Below the pieces are notes generated by a model. The model did not search any database and had not been told where the DNA came from. It was given only the letters and a program-made list of their open reading frames with translations. From contig JBEIHC010000010.1 in assembly GCA_040381555.1 (NCBI GenBank), positions 1 through 44,912 of the forward strand: a stretch of 44,912 bases of DNA, in the 5' to 3' direction. Position 1 is the stretch's first letter. Every line of letters starts with the position of its first letter. Shown piece after piece: positions 1 through 8,533 of this stretch. The position numbers and the translations under genes are program-made. The stretch comes from CANHCC01 sp040381555. Lineage in GTDB: Bacteria; Bacteroidota; Bacteroidia; J057; RFSG01.

Positions 1-782
1 AACAGATAGACTGCCTGATTGATTCATTAGATAATGGATTTTCTTCGGTAATTATCAATTTAATTCCTGTAAAAAATGATCGAAATGTATCTGTTATTTA
101 TAATAATGTACATGAAGGAAAAGATTATTCAACTGGTATTCTAACCTACAAGGCTTTAGTCGAAAAAGGTTTCCATGTGGTGATTTTGCACATGCCCCTC
201 AAAGGTAGAAATAACATGCCTACCTTAAATACTTCCACTACTGGAAAAATACAAGCTTTTAATCATAATGTTATGATATATTTGGATAACCCATATCCCA
301 TATTCTTTACTCCCATACGAACGAGCATAAATTATTTACAAAAAGAATATAATATAAAAGAATTTAGTATGTTGGGATTATCCGGGGGGGGGTGGACAAC
401 ACAACTATATGCCGCTATGGATACAACCATCCGAAAAAGCTATAGTATTGCGGGATCCGCTCCTATTGAAATAAGACAATATAACTTTGAAGATCTGGGA
501 GACTTAGAACAATTTGACCCAAGAATATATAGTAAAATATCCTATCCGGAAATTTACATTCTGGGTTCAATTGGTGTCAATCGAAGACGCATCCAGATAT
601 TAAACAAGTATGACCCTTGCTGTTTTAAATCAAAAAATGCAGAATATTATCAAGTTCCAGTTTCAGAAATAATTAAATCAATGAATTCTGGCTCATACAG
701 TCTTGTAGTAGATAGCACCCATCATACGCATGCGATCTCCGAATTCGCGCGTACAATCATTCTGGATGACCTAGTAAAATAA
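1..782 (+). CDS. Alpha/beta-hydrolase-fold protein, 5' end cut by window edge
   Basis: The reading frame is open from base 3 without a stop, so the gene begins left of the window; the GTG at 177 is internal. The visible 259 or so codons carry a G-x-S-x-G nucleophile elbow (LGLSGGGW, about bases 372-395) and a C-terminal histidine cluster (THHTHAIS, about 717-740) placed where the catalytic His of an alpha/beta hydrolase lies. These two signals suggest a serine esterase, acyl hydrolase or peptidase acting near or on the polysaccharide or its precursors; the substrate is unknown. A nine-G run (384-392) encodes the three glycines of the elbow. The stop TAA shares its last base with the ATG of the next glycosyltransferase, so the two are translationally coupled. 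Family assignment rests on motifs only. Confidence 0.6.
   Translation, partial: QIDCLIDSLDNGFSSVIINLIPVKNDRNVSVIYNNVHEGKDYSTGILTYKALVEKGFHVVILHMPLKGRNNMPTLNTSTTGKIQAFNHNVMIYLDNPYPIFFTPIRTSINYLQKEYNIKEFSMLGLSGGGWTTQLYAAMDTTIRKSYSIAGSAPIEIRQYNFEDLGDLEQFDPRIYSKISYPEIYILGSIGVNRRRIQILNKYDPCCFKSKNAEYYQVPVSEIIKSMNSGSYSLVVDSTHHTHAISEFARTIILDDLVK
384..392 (+). repeat. Homopolymer tract of nine G inside hydrolase gene
   Basis: Nine consecutive G residues encode Gly-Gly-Gly directly after the putative nucleophile Ser. At roughly 40% GC a G9 run is far less expected than an A9 or T9. Such tracts are classic slipped-strand sites; the present length keeps the frame open. Confidence 0.9.
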
Positions 783-1828
783 TGGGGGTAGACCGTTCTG
801 TCAAACCAATTCCGGCTGAGTGGCCAAGAAAGCATGAGTGCCCAAAGGAACTCTATCGCTCAGATTTCGAATGGCCAAAAATATCTATCATAACCCCAAG
901 TTTTCAACAAGGCGAGTTTATTGAGGATACAATCTTATCTGTTCTTCATCAAAATTACCCAAACCTAGAATTTATTATTGTAGATGGGGGAAGTACCGAT
1001 CAAACTATTTCTATTCTGAAAAAATATTCAGATAAATTAACTTGGTGGATTTCCGAAAAGGACCAAGGCCAGTCTGATGCTATTAATAAAGGACTTGAAA
1101 AGGCAACAGGACAAATCGTCAATTGGCTGTGCTCCGATGATATGCTTATGCCCAATGCCTTATTTCACATCGCACAAGAATTTCAAAATCCTAAAACCAA
1201 TATTATTTGTGGCTGGTCTAGACAATTTTCGAAAGAGAAAGATTATGGACTTGCCTGCACAACTCTTTATAAATCATTCCCAGAATTACTCTTCATCTCG
1301 CATATTTGTCAACCAGCAACTTGGTATCGAATGGAAACACTCAAAAAGTTGACACCTGTTAATATTGGGTTGCATTATGCTATGGATTCTGAACTATGGT
1401 TGCAATACCTGCTAACAAATGCTCAAAATGGCATCCAAGAAATCCCTGCTGTTTTGACTGCCTATAGATATCATGATTCCTCCAAAACGATTAGCTTAGA
1501 TTATAAATTCAAAGCCGATAAAATGGGATTAATCTATCCCGTATTAAAATGCCTCAATGCCCCCAGTTTATTAGTAAACTATTATAAAGAAGTAAGCAAA
1601 TCAGAGTTTCACAATAATCAGAATGTAACTCCCATCCATCCGGAAATTGATAGAAAAAACATTCTGGAGTATTACACCTTGGAGACGATTTCACTCACAA
1701 AAGTAAAACGCCAATATTGGATTCTATTTCAATTGATTGTTTATCTAATTTGGATAAATCCACTTAGACCGATATCTAGTTGGAAATTTTGGCTTAAAAC
1801 AAAAATAGCACCTAAATTATTCTTGTAA
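782..1828 (+). CDS. Glycosyltransferase family 2
   Basis: A 348-residue GT-A enzyme predicted to transfer a sugar from a nucleotide donor to the growing lipid-linked oligosaccharide at the cytoplasmic face. The GT2 domain starts near residue 33 (ISIITPSFQQGEFIEDT), with the donor-binding VDGGSTD at 67-73, the SEKDQGQSDAINKG segment near 91-104 and a metal-binding SDD at 118-120. The C-terminal 100 residues are less conserved and end in a hydrophobic stretch (WILFQLIVYLIWINPL) that may bind the membrane. The ATG overlaps the stop of the upstream hydrolase by one base, and the MBOAT gene follows after one base. Donor and acceptor cannot be read from sequence. Confidence 0.9.
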   Translation: MGVDRSVKPIPAEWPRKHECPKELYRSDFEWPKISIITPSFQQGEFIEDTILSVLHQNYPNLEFIIVDGGSTDQTISILKKYSDKLTWWISEKDQGQSDAINKGLEKATGQIVNWLCSDDMLMPNALFHIAQEFQNPKTNIICGWSRQFSKEKDYGLACTTLYKSFPELLFISHICQPATWYRMETLKKLTPVNIGLHYAMDSELWLQYLLTNAQNGIQEIPAVLTAYRYHDSSKTISLDYKFKADKMGLIYPVLKCLNAPSLLVNYYKEVSKSEFHNNQNVTPIHPEIDRKNILEYYTLETISLTKVKRQYWILFQLIVYLIWINPLRPISSWKFWLKTKIAPKLFL

Positions 1829-1829
1829 A

Positions 1830-3239
1830 ATGTTGTTTAATAGTTTTGAATTCCTCCTATTAGTATTAATTACGGGTTTACTATACTATTTTAGACCCTT
1901 AAAGAAATTTCAGGTTGGAATACTCGTAATCTCTAGTTTAGTGTTTTATGGTTGGGCCAAACCTTGGTTGGTTGGACTCTTACTTTTCTCCGTTTTAACC
2001 AATAGTATTGCTACCCTACTGGTATCTCGGGCAAGCAGTAGATTACTTGAAAAATTCTATGCTTGGGGAGGGGTTGCTTTAAACTTGGCCATGCTGGCCT
2101 TCTTTAAGTATAACAAATTGTTAATCCTAACAGCTTATGGAAGCGTGGATCATTTATCTCCAGTAGAAAAAATGATTTATTATTTACCGCTCCCTGTTGG
2201 AATTTCCTTCTTTACCTTTCAAGGAATAAGTTTGGTCATTGATGTGTATCGGGAGAAAACAATGGATCAAAATTGGATTAGCAAACATCCCTTAGAATTT
2301 ATATTCCATTCTACCTTCTTTATCTCCTTCTTTCCGCAACTTGTCGCGGGTCCTATTGTTAAAGCGCGTGACTTTTATCCACAGATAGTACCCAAATCCT
2401 GGAAGACGATTTCGTTCGAAATGGTTGTCCAATCTTTAATTATTGGCTATTTCCTCAAAATGGTTATTGCAGATAATCTTAAAGAACAAACTCAATTTAT
2501 GGGATTTCCCTCTTTTGTGGGCATGCCGGGAATAGACTTGTTATTGTTGATTTTTGGATATTCTATGCAAATATTTGCAGATTTTGCAGGCTACTCCTTA
2601 ATTGCAATTGGACTGGCCGAACTATTTGGATATCAATTAAGAGACAATTTCCTTTTCCCCTACATAAGTAAGAGTTTTCAGGAGTTTTGGCAACGCTGGC
2701 ATATCTCACTCTCTTCTTGGCTCAAAGAATATTTATACATCAGTTTGGGAGGAAATAGAAAAGGAGCAGCATTAACCTACTTAAACCTGATGATTACAAT
2801 GATTTTGGGAGGTCTCTGGCATGGAGCTGCCTGGAGCTATGCCATTTGGGGCGCATTTCATGGCATTTTACTCGCCGGAGAAAGATTCTTGGGTAATCAT
2901 ATTCAATTCCCCAAATTCACCGGTTCTACATGGATACAGGCAACGATAGTGTTTACTGGAGTAAGTTTTGCCTGGTTGTTATTTCGTTTGCCAGAATTCA
3001 ATCAAGCCATTTTATTCCTGACAACCTTGGGTAGCAACTTATTTCATTCAACCCAGGCTTCGATCATGCATGTGAGTATTATCTTGTATAGCATTCCGGT
3101 AATTATCTATCATCTATTCTATTTGCATCCAGGTAGTTTGAAAATACATCAAGCCAAACCTTATTTATTAGGATTCCTCTTTTTCTTAATTCTGACGAAT
3201 TCAGGAACACCAGGGAGTTTTATCTATTTCAGATTCTGA
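1830..3239 (+). CDS. MBOAT family O-acyltransferase (AlgI-like)
   Basis: A 469-residue polytopic membrane protein of the membrane-bound O-acyltransferase family. It shows the family signature order: FPQLVAGPI at 168-176, DFAGYS at 251-256, FWQRWHISLSSWLKEYLY at about 286-303, and GGLWHGAAW around the presumed catalytic His331. Length and hydrophobic profile match AlgI/DltB-type transporters of acyl groups, which pass acetyl from a cytoplasmic donor across the membrane for polysaccharide O-acetylation. The next gene, overlapping by one base (TGATG), encodes an SGNH-fold protein that would finish transfer on the periplasmic side, as AlgJ/AlgX do with AlgI. Acetyl as the acyl group is inferred from the family. 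Confidence 0.93.
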   Translation: MLFNSFEFLLLVLITGLLYYFRPLKKFQVGILVISSLVFYGWAKPWLVGLLLFSVLTNSIATLLVSRASSRLLEKFYAWGGVALNLAMLAFFKYNKLLILTAYGSVDHLSPVEKMIYYLPLPVGISFFTFQGISLVIDVYREKTMDQNWISKHPLEFIFHSTFFISFFPQLVAGPIVKARDFYPQIVPKSWKTISFEMVVQSLIIGYFLKMVIADNLKEQTQFMGFPSFVGMPGIDLLLLIFGYSMQIFADFAGYSLIAIGLAELFGYQLRDNFLFPYISKSFQEFWQRWHISLSSWLKEYLYISLGGNRKGAALTYLNLMITMILGGLWHGAAWSYAIWGAFHGILLAGERFLGNHIQFPKFTGSTWIQATIVFTGVSFAWLLFRLPEFNQAILFLTTLGSNLFHSTQASIMHVSIILYSIPVIIYHLFYLHPGSLKIHQAKPYLLGFLFFLILTNSGTPGSFIYFRF

Positions 3240-4078
3240 TGATATCGAAAATTATACTCACCACTTTGGCCTTGTTCATCGGATATAATATCTGGTTGCA
3301 CCTAAGGACAACCCCCTCTGAAAATCAACCCTATTCTTATTGGGTAAAAGATAATCATGCCAAGGCTCAAAAATATTTACAGCCAGATTTTCATCCATCG
3401 ATTGTCTTATGCGGTACTTCGTTAAGTTCTGTTATGACCACTTGGCTTCCGGATTCTGTTCACGACCTATCCATAGTGGGAGGCAGTTGGCTCACAGGTT
3501 TGGAATTAATTCATCAATCACAAAAACTTCCCAATCAAATTGGCATTGAAGTTAACTTCTTGTTGCGGACAGAAGATAAATACATTACCGAGGATGCACT
3601 CCATTCCGTCTGGAAAGAGGTTCGAAATTTCATTCCCTCCTTTTACGCATTCAACCAACCTTTTGATATCCTAAGTTCCGATTGGCAAAAAGGGCAAATG
3701 CAACATAAAATGTATGCACACCAGAATGATACAGCAGATTTAAGAAAGTCTGTATTTAATTCGATATTACCTGAAAAAATCAAAGAGTACAATGAACCAC
3801 TGGATTCAGCTCTGTCTATTGAAATGAGAGAGTATATTTTCCAGTTAGCTTCTGAATTAGAAAAAAAAGGATGTAAAGTATTCTTATATTTGATTCCAAT
3901 GGACACTGCATTACTCAAATCCCAAAGAGTACAGGTTCTGCTTAAAAATATAGAACGCCTTCCCTATCCTCTTATTTTACCAGACGCTAATTATCCATGG
4001 AAAACCTCGGATACAGAACATCTAAAACCTGAACATGCTTTGGTATATACTCGATATTTATTGAGTAAAATTGGCTAA
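3239..4078 (+). CDS. SGNH-fold acyltransferase partner of MBOAT (AlgJ-like)
   Basis: A 279-residue protein with an N-terminal membrane segment (about residues 4-20), then a presumably periplasmic domain. Block I looks like CGTSLS with Ser61 as nucleophile candidate, a glycine-rich block follows at 80-87 (VGGSWLTG), and the C-terminal D258-x-x-H261 (DTEHLKPEHA) fits the Asp/His pair of SGNH hydrolases. Coupled by a one-base overlap to the MBOAT gene, it most likely accepts the acyl group exported by that protein and places it on a sugar hydroxyl. Sequence is divergent, so an alternative is a structural accessory protein without activity. Confidence 0.7.
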   Translation: MISKIILTTLALFIGYNIWLHLRTTPSENQPYSYWVKDNHAKAQKYLQPDFHPSIVLCGTSLSSVMTTWLPDSVHDLSIVGGSWLTGLELIHQSQKLPNQIGIEVNFLLRTEDKYITEDALHSVWKEVRNFIPSFYAFNQPFDILSSDWQKGQMQHKMYAHQNDTADLRKSVFNSILPEKIKEYNEPLDSALSIEMREYIFQLASELEKKGCKVFLYLIPMDTALLKSQRVQVLLKNIERLPYPLILPDANYPWKTSDTEHLKPEHALVYTRYLLSKIG

Positions 4079-4097
4079 GTAGAATTTCTATAGGAAT

Positions 4098-4874
4098 ATG
4101 ATCGACAAAATAAAATTCCATATTCGAAATTCTTACTATAGAATCAGAAAGAATATTATGCTCCAAAGCAGAATCCTTTCTCGTACTTTGAAAAAATCTA
4201 TTGGGAAAGACCAATTAAGTTCAGAACAACTACAATCTATTCCAATCATTATTAATAATTTCAACCGGTTGAATTGCTTAAAAATATTGATTCAACGATT
4301 AGAGTCCTATCACCTTACAAATATTATTATTATCGATAATAATTCAACCTATCCTCCTTTATTAGAATATTATAAATCCTGCGCTTATACGGTTCATCGC
4401 TTAACTGAAAATCTGGGTTTCTTGGCCTTATGGAAAAGTTCATTGTACGATACAATTTATTCAAAGTCGTATTACATTCTGACCGATCCGGATGTGGTAC
4501 CGGATGAGGGGTGCCCTGAAGACTTCATCCAGCATTTTTATTCCTTATTGCAGAAATATCCAGAATTAGACAAGGTAGGATTTAACCTGAGGATAGATAA
4601 TCTGCCCGATTGCTATGATCGAAAACTGCAAGTATTAGAAACAGAAAAGCCCTATTGGACAATCTCAATTGGGAGTGACTACTTTCAAGCTCCCATCGAT
4701 ACTACATTTGCCCTTTACAGACCAGGAGTTAAAGGCGGATTCTGGATTAATGCAGGCAGAACATTGCCGCCTTATTCCGCATTGCACCTTCCTTGGTATG
4801 ATGATTCAATAAAACCGGATGAAGAAACACTCTACTATCGAAGTCAAGCTGAATACAGTAAAAATTGGTCCTAA
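4098..4874 (+). CDS. Glycosyltransferase family 2-like protein
   Basis: A 258-residue GT-A-like protein. After a basic N-terminus of about 45 residues, the fold starts at IPIIINNFNRLNCLKIL (48-64), followed by IIIIDNNSTYPPL at 76-88, the ENLGFLALWKS segment near 104-114, and a DxD metal site TDPDV at 129-133. The NLGF stretch and TDPD site resemble rhamnosyltransferase-like GT2 enzymes. It is AT-rich compared with genes further right. It sits between the acyltransferase pair and a hexapeptide acyltransferase, so a polysaccharide role is likely; donor unknown. Confidence 0.78.
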   Translation: MIDKIKFHIRNSYYRIRKNIMLQSRILSRTLKKSIGKDQLSSEQLQSIPIIINNFNRLNCLKILIQRLESYHLTNIIIIDNNSTYPPLLEYYKSCAYTVHRLTENLGFLALWKSSLYDTIYSKSYYILTDPDVVPDEGCPEDFIQHFYSLLQKYPELDKVGFNLRIDNLPDCYDRKLQVLETEKPYWTISIGSDYFQAPIDTTFALYRPGVKGGFWINAGRTLPPYSALHLPWYDDSIKPDEETLYYRSQAEYSKNWS

Positions 4875-4953
4875 TGACCTAAGTAATTCTGTAAATTCTT
4901 GTATTGAAGTCTTTATGTTCTGCAGTATTCTTGAATTAACACAACCAAATTGA

Positions 4954-5679
4954 ATGATACAAAAGTTAATTTTCCTGTTAAGGTGTATAAAAAACAGGGT
5001 AAGGATTCAAACTACAGATGGTAAAATAAAACACTCTTTAGTACAAGTATCTCTCAAAAATATACAGATCCTCAACAAGGGAAATCAAAATAATTTGAAA
5101 GTAAAAAATACCTTACTCAGAAATAGCCAGATAAATATTCAAGGCGATAATTGTCTGATTGAAATTGGGGAAGATTCATTATTGGAAAATTGTAAGATAT
5201 ATATGAGTGGAAATACTCAAACACTTAAAATGGGTAAAGGATGCAGGATTAGAAATACAAGTTTTTGGTTAGAAGATGGTGAAAATACTGTAATTGTGGG
5301 CAACCAGGTAAGCAGCGAAGGAGCCCATATTGCTGCTACAGAAATAGGAGGTTCAATCGAGATTGGAAATGATTGTATGTTTTCATACGACATTGATATA
5401 CGCAACGGTGATTCCCATGTAATCCTAACACAAGATGGATTAACCCGATTGAATTATCCAGAAGACATCAAAATTGGAAACCATGTATGGATTGGTGCTC
5501 ATGCCATTATTTTGAAAGGTAGTATCATTGCTGATAATTGTGTAATAGGTACAAGTACCTTAATTAGTGGGGGGGAAATGGAATCAAATACTTTGATAGT
5601 AGGTCAACCTGGTAAGGTGATTAAAAGGGAAATTTCTTGGGAACGCGATAGAAGTCGTTGGACAACTAAAAATAAATAA
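4954..5679 (+). CDS. Left-handed beta-helix (hexapeptide repeat) acyltransferase
   Basis: A 241-residue protein whose central and C-terminal parts are imperfect hexapeptide repeats ([LIV]-G-x4 pattern), ending in HVWIGAHAIILKG, CVIGTSTLISGG and the capping IVGQPGKVIKR segment typical of NodL/LacA/CysE-like acetyltransferases. Expected activity is acetyl-CoA-dependent O- or N-acetylation of a sugar. His at the IGNHVWIG turn (about residue 174) is the likely catalytic base by analogy. The first 90 residues form repeats with weaker signature. A seven-G run lies in the ISGGEM codons. A 79-base gap with no clear promoter precedes it. Confidence 0.82.
   Translation: MIQKLIFLLRCIKNRVRIQTTDGKIKHSLVQVSLKNIQILNKGNQNNLKVKNTLLRNSQINIQGDNCLIEIGEDSLLENCKIYMSGNTQTLKMGKGCRIRNTSFWLEDGENTVIVGNQVSSEGAHIAATEIGGSIEIGNDCMFSYDIDIRNGDSHVILTQDGLTRLNYPEDIKIGNHVWIGAHAIILKGSIIADNCVIGTSTLISGGEMESNTLIVGQPGKVIKREISWERDRSRWTTKNK
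5569..5575 (+). repeat. Homopolymer tract of seven G
   Basis: Seven G residues encode part of Ser-Gly-Gly-Glu in the hexapeptide acyltransferase. This is the second long G run in unit 1; frame is open at this length. Confidence 0.8.
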
Positions 5680-5705
5680 TTGAAGTACTGATTAATGATA
5701 ACATT

Positions 5706-6704
5706 TTGAGTGATATGCAATACGAAAATAAATCTCGATTAGCCAATTGTCCAATCTGCCGTCAAAAGGATGGAATGTTGCTGTACTCGGTTAATATAAA
5801 AGATTCTGTAACCCATTTTAAAACAACGGGATGGAGGAATCCTGAAAATCCGGAACGACTCGAGAACCTCAAAAAGGCCATATTTTCTTTATGGAAAAAT
5901 GACGATTGTGAGGTAATCAGGTGTCGTAAATGCAAATTTGTCTTTGCACATCCTTACATCGCAGGTGATGCCAATTTTTACAATCTAGCATTCGATGATG
6001 CCTATCCCAAAAACAAATGGGAATTTGATAAAACAATTGAATCCATTCAGGCAATTCCAAATTTTAAGGACCTGAAAATATTTGAAGTGGGGGCGGGTAC
6101 AGGTATGTTTACTCAGCAATTGTTGCAGTTGGGCATTCCAGCTTCCTCATTATCTGTAACTGAATATTCCAATCAGGCTATTCAATCCTTATCAGGAATG
6201 GGGATTACAGTATACTCAGCAGATATTCGGGAATTAACAAAACAGAAAAACCTAGCAGCAAATTCGATTGATATTCTATGTGTATTTCAAGTAATGGAGC
6301 ACATGGATAACTTACATGAATTTATGCAATCCATCTATTATGTATTAAAACCTGGTGGCAAATTCTTCATGGCTGTTCCCAATCCCAATCGAATTGAATT
6401 TAATGAAAGAAATGGAGGATTTCTGGATATGCCGCCCAACCATATCAGTAGATTTAGTCCTGAAAGTTTAGCCATTCTTGCCACTGAAAATGGATTTTCT
6501 ATAGTAAACCAACTTACCGAACCTGAACCCATCGCATCCTTGATGGGAAGTTTCTTTTACCAGAGAGCCATCAGAAGGCTTCAACTCAACATACCCAAAC
6601 CTGGAAAGTTGAAGTCTAAAATTCAATTTAACTATTATCGTTTAATAGCCTTGTCTAAAGGAACTCCTGGGGAAGGGTATTGGATTCAAATGCAAAAAAA
6701 ATGA
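5706..6704 (+). CDS. Class I SAM-dependent methyltransferase with N-terminal zinc-binding motif
   Basis: A 332-residue protein. Two cysteine pairs, CPIC at 15-18 and CRKC at 73-76, suggest a structural zinc site as in sugar C- or N-methyltransferase relatives. The Rossmann methyltransferase domain follows, with motif I FEVGAGTGMF at 126-135, and further acidic and hydrophobic motifs including VFQVMEHM and LKPGGKFFMAVPNP. It would methylate a sugar or nucleotide sugar. The start is a TTG at 5706; the ATG at 5715 (three codons later) is equally plausible. Its stop overlaps the next start in ATGA. Confidence 0.85.
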   Translation: MSDMQYENKSRLANCPICRQKDGMLLYSVNIKDSVTHFKTTGWRNPENPERLENLKKAIFSLWKNDDCEVIRCRKCKFVFAHPYIAGDANFYNLAFDDAYPKNKWEFDKTIESIQAIPNFKDLKIFEVGAGTGMFTQQLLQLGIPASSLSVTEYSNQAIQSLSGMGITVYSADIRELTKQKNLAANSIDILCVFQVMEHMDNLHEFMQSIYYVLKPGGKFFMAVPNPNRIEFNERNGGFLDMPPNHISRFSPESLAILATENGFSIVNQLTEPEPIASLMGSFFYQRAIRRLQLNIPKPGKLKSKIQFNYYRLIALSKGTPGEGYWIQMQKK

Positions 6705-7603
6705 AAATCTATATTCTAAAGGTTCATCCTACTTTACAACCGGATAAACAACCATTTGCCTATCCAGCGCATAACAAAGATTATGGGGTGGAACAAGACT
6801 TTTTAATCTGGCTACAAAAACAAACCTCTATATTGACTAATGACGCTGAAGCTGCCGATTGGCATTATTTACCCGTATTTTGGACAAGGTGGTATCTCAA
6901 CCATAATTTTGCAATTGAGGGCAATGGAATGGTCGAATTACAAAACGGCATAAATCAAGCAGTAAAAAGACCTAATAGAATATTCACCATTTGCCAGTAT
7001 GATGGAGGCCCTCAAATAGAACTCCCAGGTTTAGTATCCTTTTTAGCAGCCAGAACAGAACCGAATCAGGGAATTGACATACCCATTTTATGCACTCCCC
7101 ACAGAGTTTCGCCCTTTCCAGTTAAAAAAGTATATACGGCTTCCTTTAATGGTGCGCTCAATACATGGCCGATTCGAGAAGAAATGAATCATAAATTGAA
7201 GGACCGTAAAGAGGTGAAACTGGGAGGATACCTGCCCACTCGATTTTATTTGCGTTGGCTAGGTTATCGATCCTATAATCGCGTCATTCGAGAATCTTAT
7301 ATAAGCTTGTCTCCGAGAGGGTCTAGTATGAATTCATTTAGATTTTTCGAAGCCATGCAATTAGGAGTTGCGCCTTGTTTAATTGGTGAGGAAGATGCCC
7401 GGCCTTTCAAAGATTTTATACCTTGGGATAAAGTGAGTTATTATGCTTCCACAGTAGATGAACTCGTCAACCTATTGGATAATCTAAATCCAACTGAAGC
7501 TATTGAAAAGGGGAAATTAGCTCAAAAGTGGTATCATGAAAAACTCTTTTATCAAAAATGGTGTCCCTTCGTTTTAGATGAACTTAACAGATTGCCTATA
7601 TGA
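6701..7603 (+). CDS. Exostosin family glycosyltransferase (GT47-like)
   Basis: I place the start at ATG 6701, which overlaps the previous stop as ATGA, rather than the TTG 21 bases upstream; this gives 300 residues beginning MKIYILKVHP. The C-terminal half carries the exostosin donor-binding region: ISLSPRGSSMNSFRFFEAMQ (201-220), LGVAPCLIGEEDARPF and FIPWDKVSYY up to about 248. Exostosins are GT-B enzymes best known from animal heparan sulfate and plant xyloglucan synthesis; bacterial members occur in surface-polysaccharide loci. The protein is short compared with eukaryotic exostosins. Substrate is unknown. Coupled to the next GT2 by ATGA. Confidence 0.85.
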   Translation: MKIYILKVHPTLQPDKQPFAYPAHNKDYGVEQDFLIWLQKQTSILTNDAEAADWHYLPVFWTRWYLNHNFAIEGNGMVELQNGINQAVKRPNRIFTICQYDGGPQIELPGLVSFLAARTEPNQGIDIPILCTPHRVSPFPVKKVYTASFNGALNTWPIREEMNHKLKDRKEVKLGGYLPTRFYLRWLGYRSYNRVIRESYISLSPRGSSMNSFRFFEAMQLGVAPCLIGEEDARPFKDFIPWDKVSYYASTVDELVNLLDNLNPTEAIEKGKLAQKWYHEKLFYQKWCPFVLDELNRLPI

Positions 7604-8520
7604 ATTTACCTCCGGTTAGTTATTTTATTCCTTCCTACAATTGTGCTGCTACAGTCCGAGAGGCTGTAGAGTCAATTCTTAATGGAAATTTTTTTGAAGG
7701 AGATGAAATCCTGTTAACTAATGATGGTTCCACTGATAATACAGCAGAAATCTTATCGGATTTATCAACTGAATATCCCTTTCTAAGAATCTATCATAAT
7801 GAATTGAATCGGGGAGGTTCCGCAACAAGGAACATTTGTGTGCGACAGGCAAAACACGATTTACTCTTTTGCCTAGATTCTGATAATATTCTAATCCCTA
7901 ATACGATGAAAGAGCTGCGCACCTATTTCATAGAGCAAAATGCAGATGCAGCCTCTTTTCAAGAACAAAGATACTTTTCGAAGACTCCGAATATAATTGA
8001 TTATATCTGGCGTTTTCGGACTGAAACATCCCTAGCAGATTTTTTGGCTGATCATCGAAATCCAGGCAGTAGTGGCAATTATTTGTACTCAAGAAAAAGT
8101 TGGCTTCAAGCCGGTGGGTATCCAGAATTTGCAGGTGCACTGGATACATGGGGGTTTGGATTTTATCAATTAGCGACCGGAAGTAAAATGGTGGCTTTAC
8201 CTGAATCCGGATACTGGCATAGATATGGCGGAGAATCTTATTACATACGAGATATGAATAAGAAGAATATGTCTCTGGCGGCACTTCAAGTGCTACTACC
8301 CCATATAAACCTCATTCACCCCGATGATGTAAATTATATCATGAGCAAGGAAGGGAGATATGATTGGTTAGAAAAACTGTTAGAAAGACCTCTTAGAACG
8401 GCCGATCGTACAACAGGAAATACAGCAGAACACATCAATCCGAACAAGGTCGAAATTAAACCAGGAATTCTGCATAGAATTTTATGGAAATTAGATCGCT
8501 CAATCCCAATAAAGTATTAA
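7600..8520 (+). CDS. Glycosyltransferase family 2
   Basis: A 306-residue GT-A enzyme. The domain begins at residue 6 (VSYFIPSYNCAATVREAVES), carries NDGSTDNT at 41-48, NRGGSATRN at 70-78 and a DSD metal site at 93-95. After the catalytic domain a Trp/Tyr-rich region (LDTWGFGFYQ, YWHRYGGESYY) resembles acceptor-binding segments of galactosyl- or glucosyltransferases. Overlaps the exostosin stop by four bases. Predicted to extend the lipid-linked unit in the cytoplasm. Confidence 0.9.
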   Translation: MNLPPVSYFIPSYNCAATVREAVESILNGNFFEGDEILLTNDGSTDNTAEILSDLSTEYPFLRIYHNELNRGGSATRNICVRQAKHDLLFCLDSDNILIPNTMKELRTYFIEQNADAASFQEQRYFSKTPNIIDYIWRFRTETSLADFLADHRNPGSSGNYLYSRKSWLQAGGYPEFAGALDTWGFGFYQLATGSKMVALPESGYWHRYGGESYYIRDMNKKNMSLAALQVLLPHINLIHPDDVNYIMSKEGRYDWLEKLLERPLRTADRTTGNTAEHINPNKVEIKPGILHRILWKLDRSIPIKY

Positions 8521-8533
8521 CTAAGTTATAAAA

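Noticed and set aside
4875..4953. 79-base gap before the hexapeptide acyltransferase, checked for a promoter.
   Set aside because: No TAnnTTTG with spaced TTTG and no convincing hairpin.
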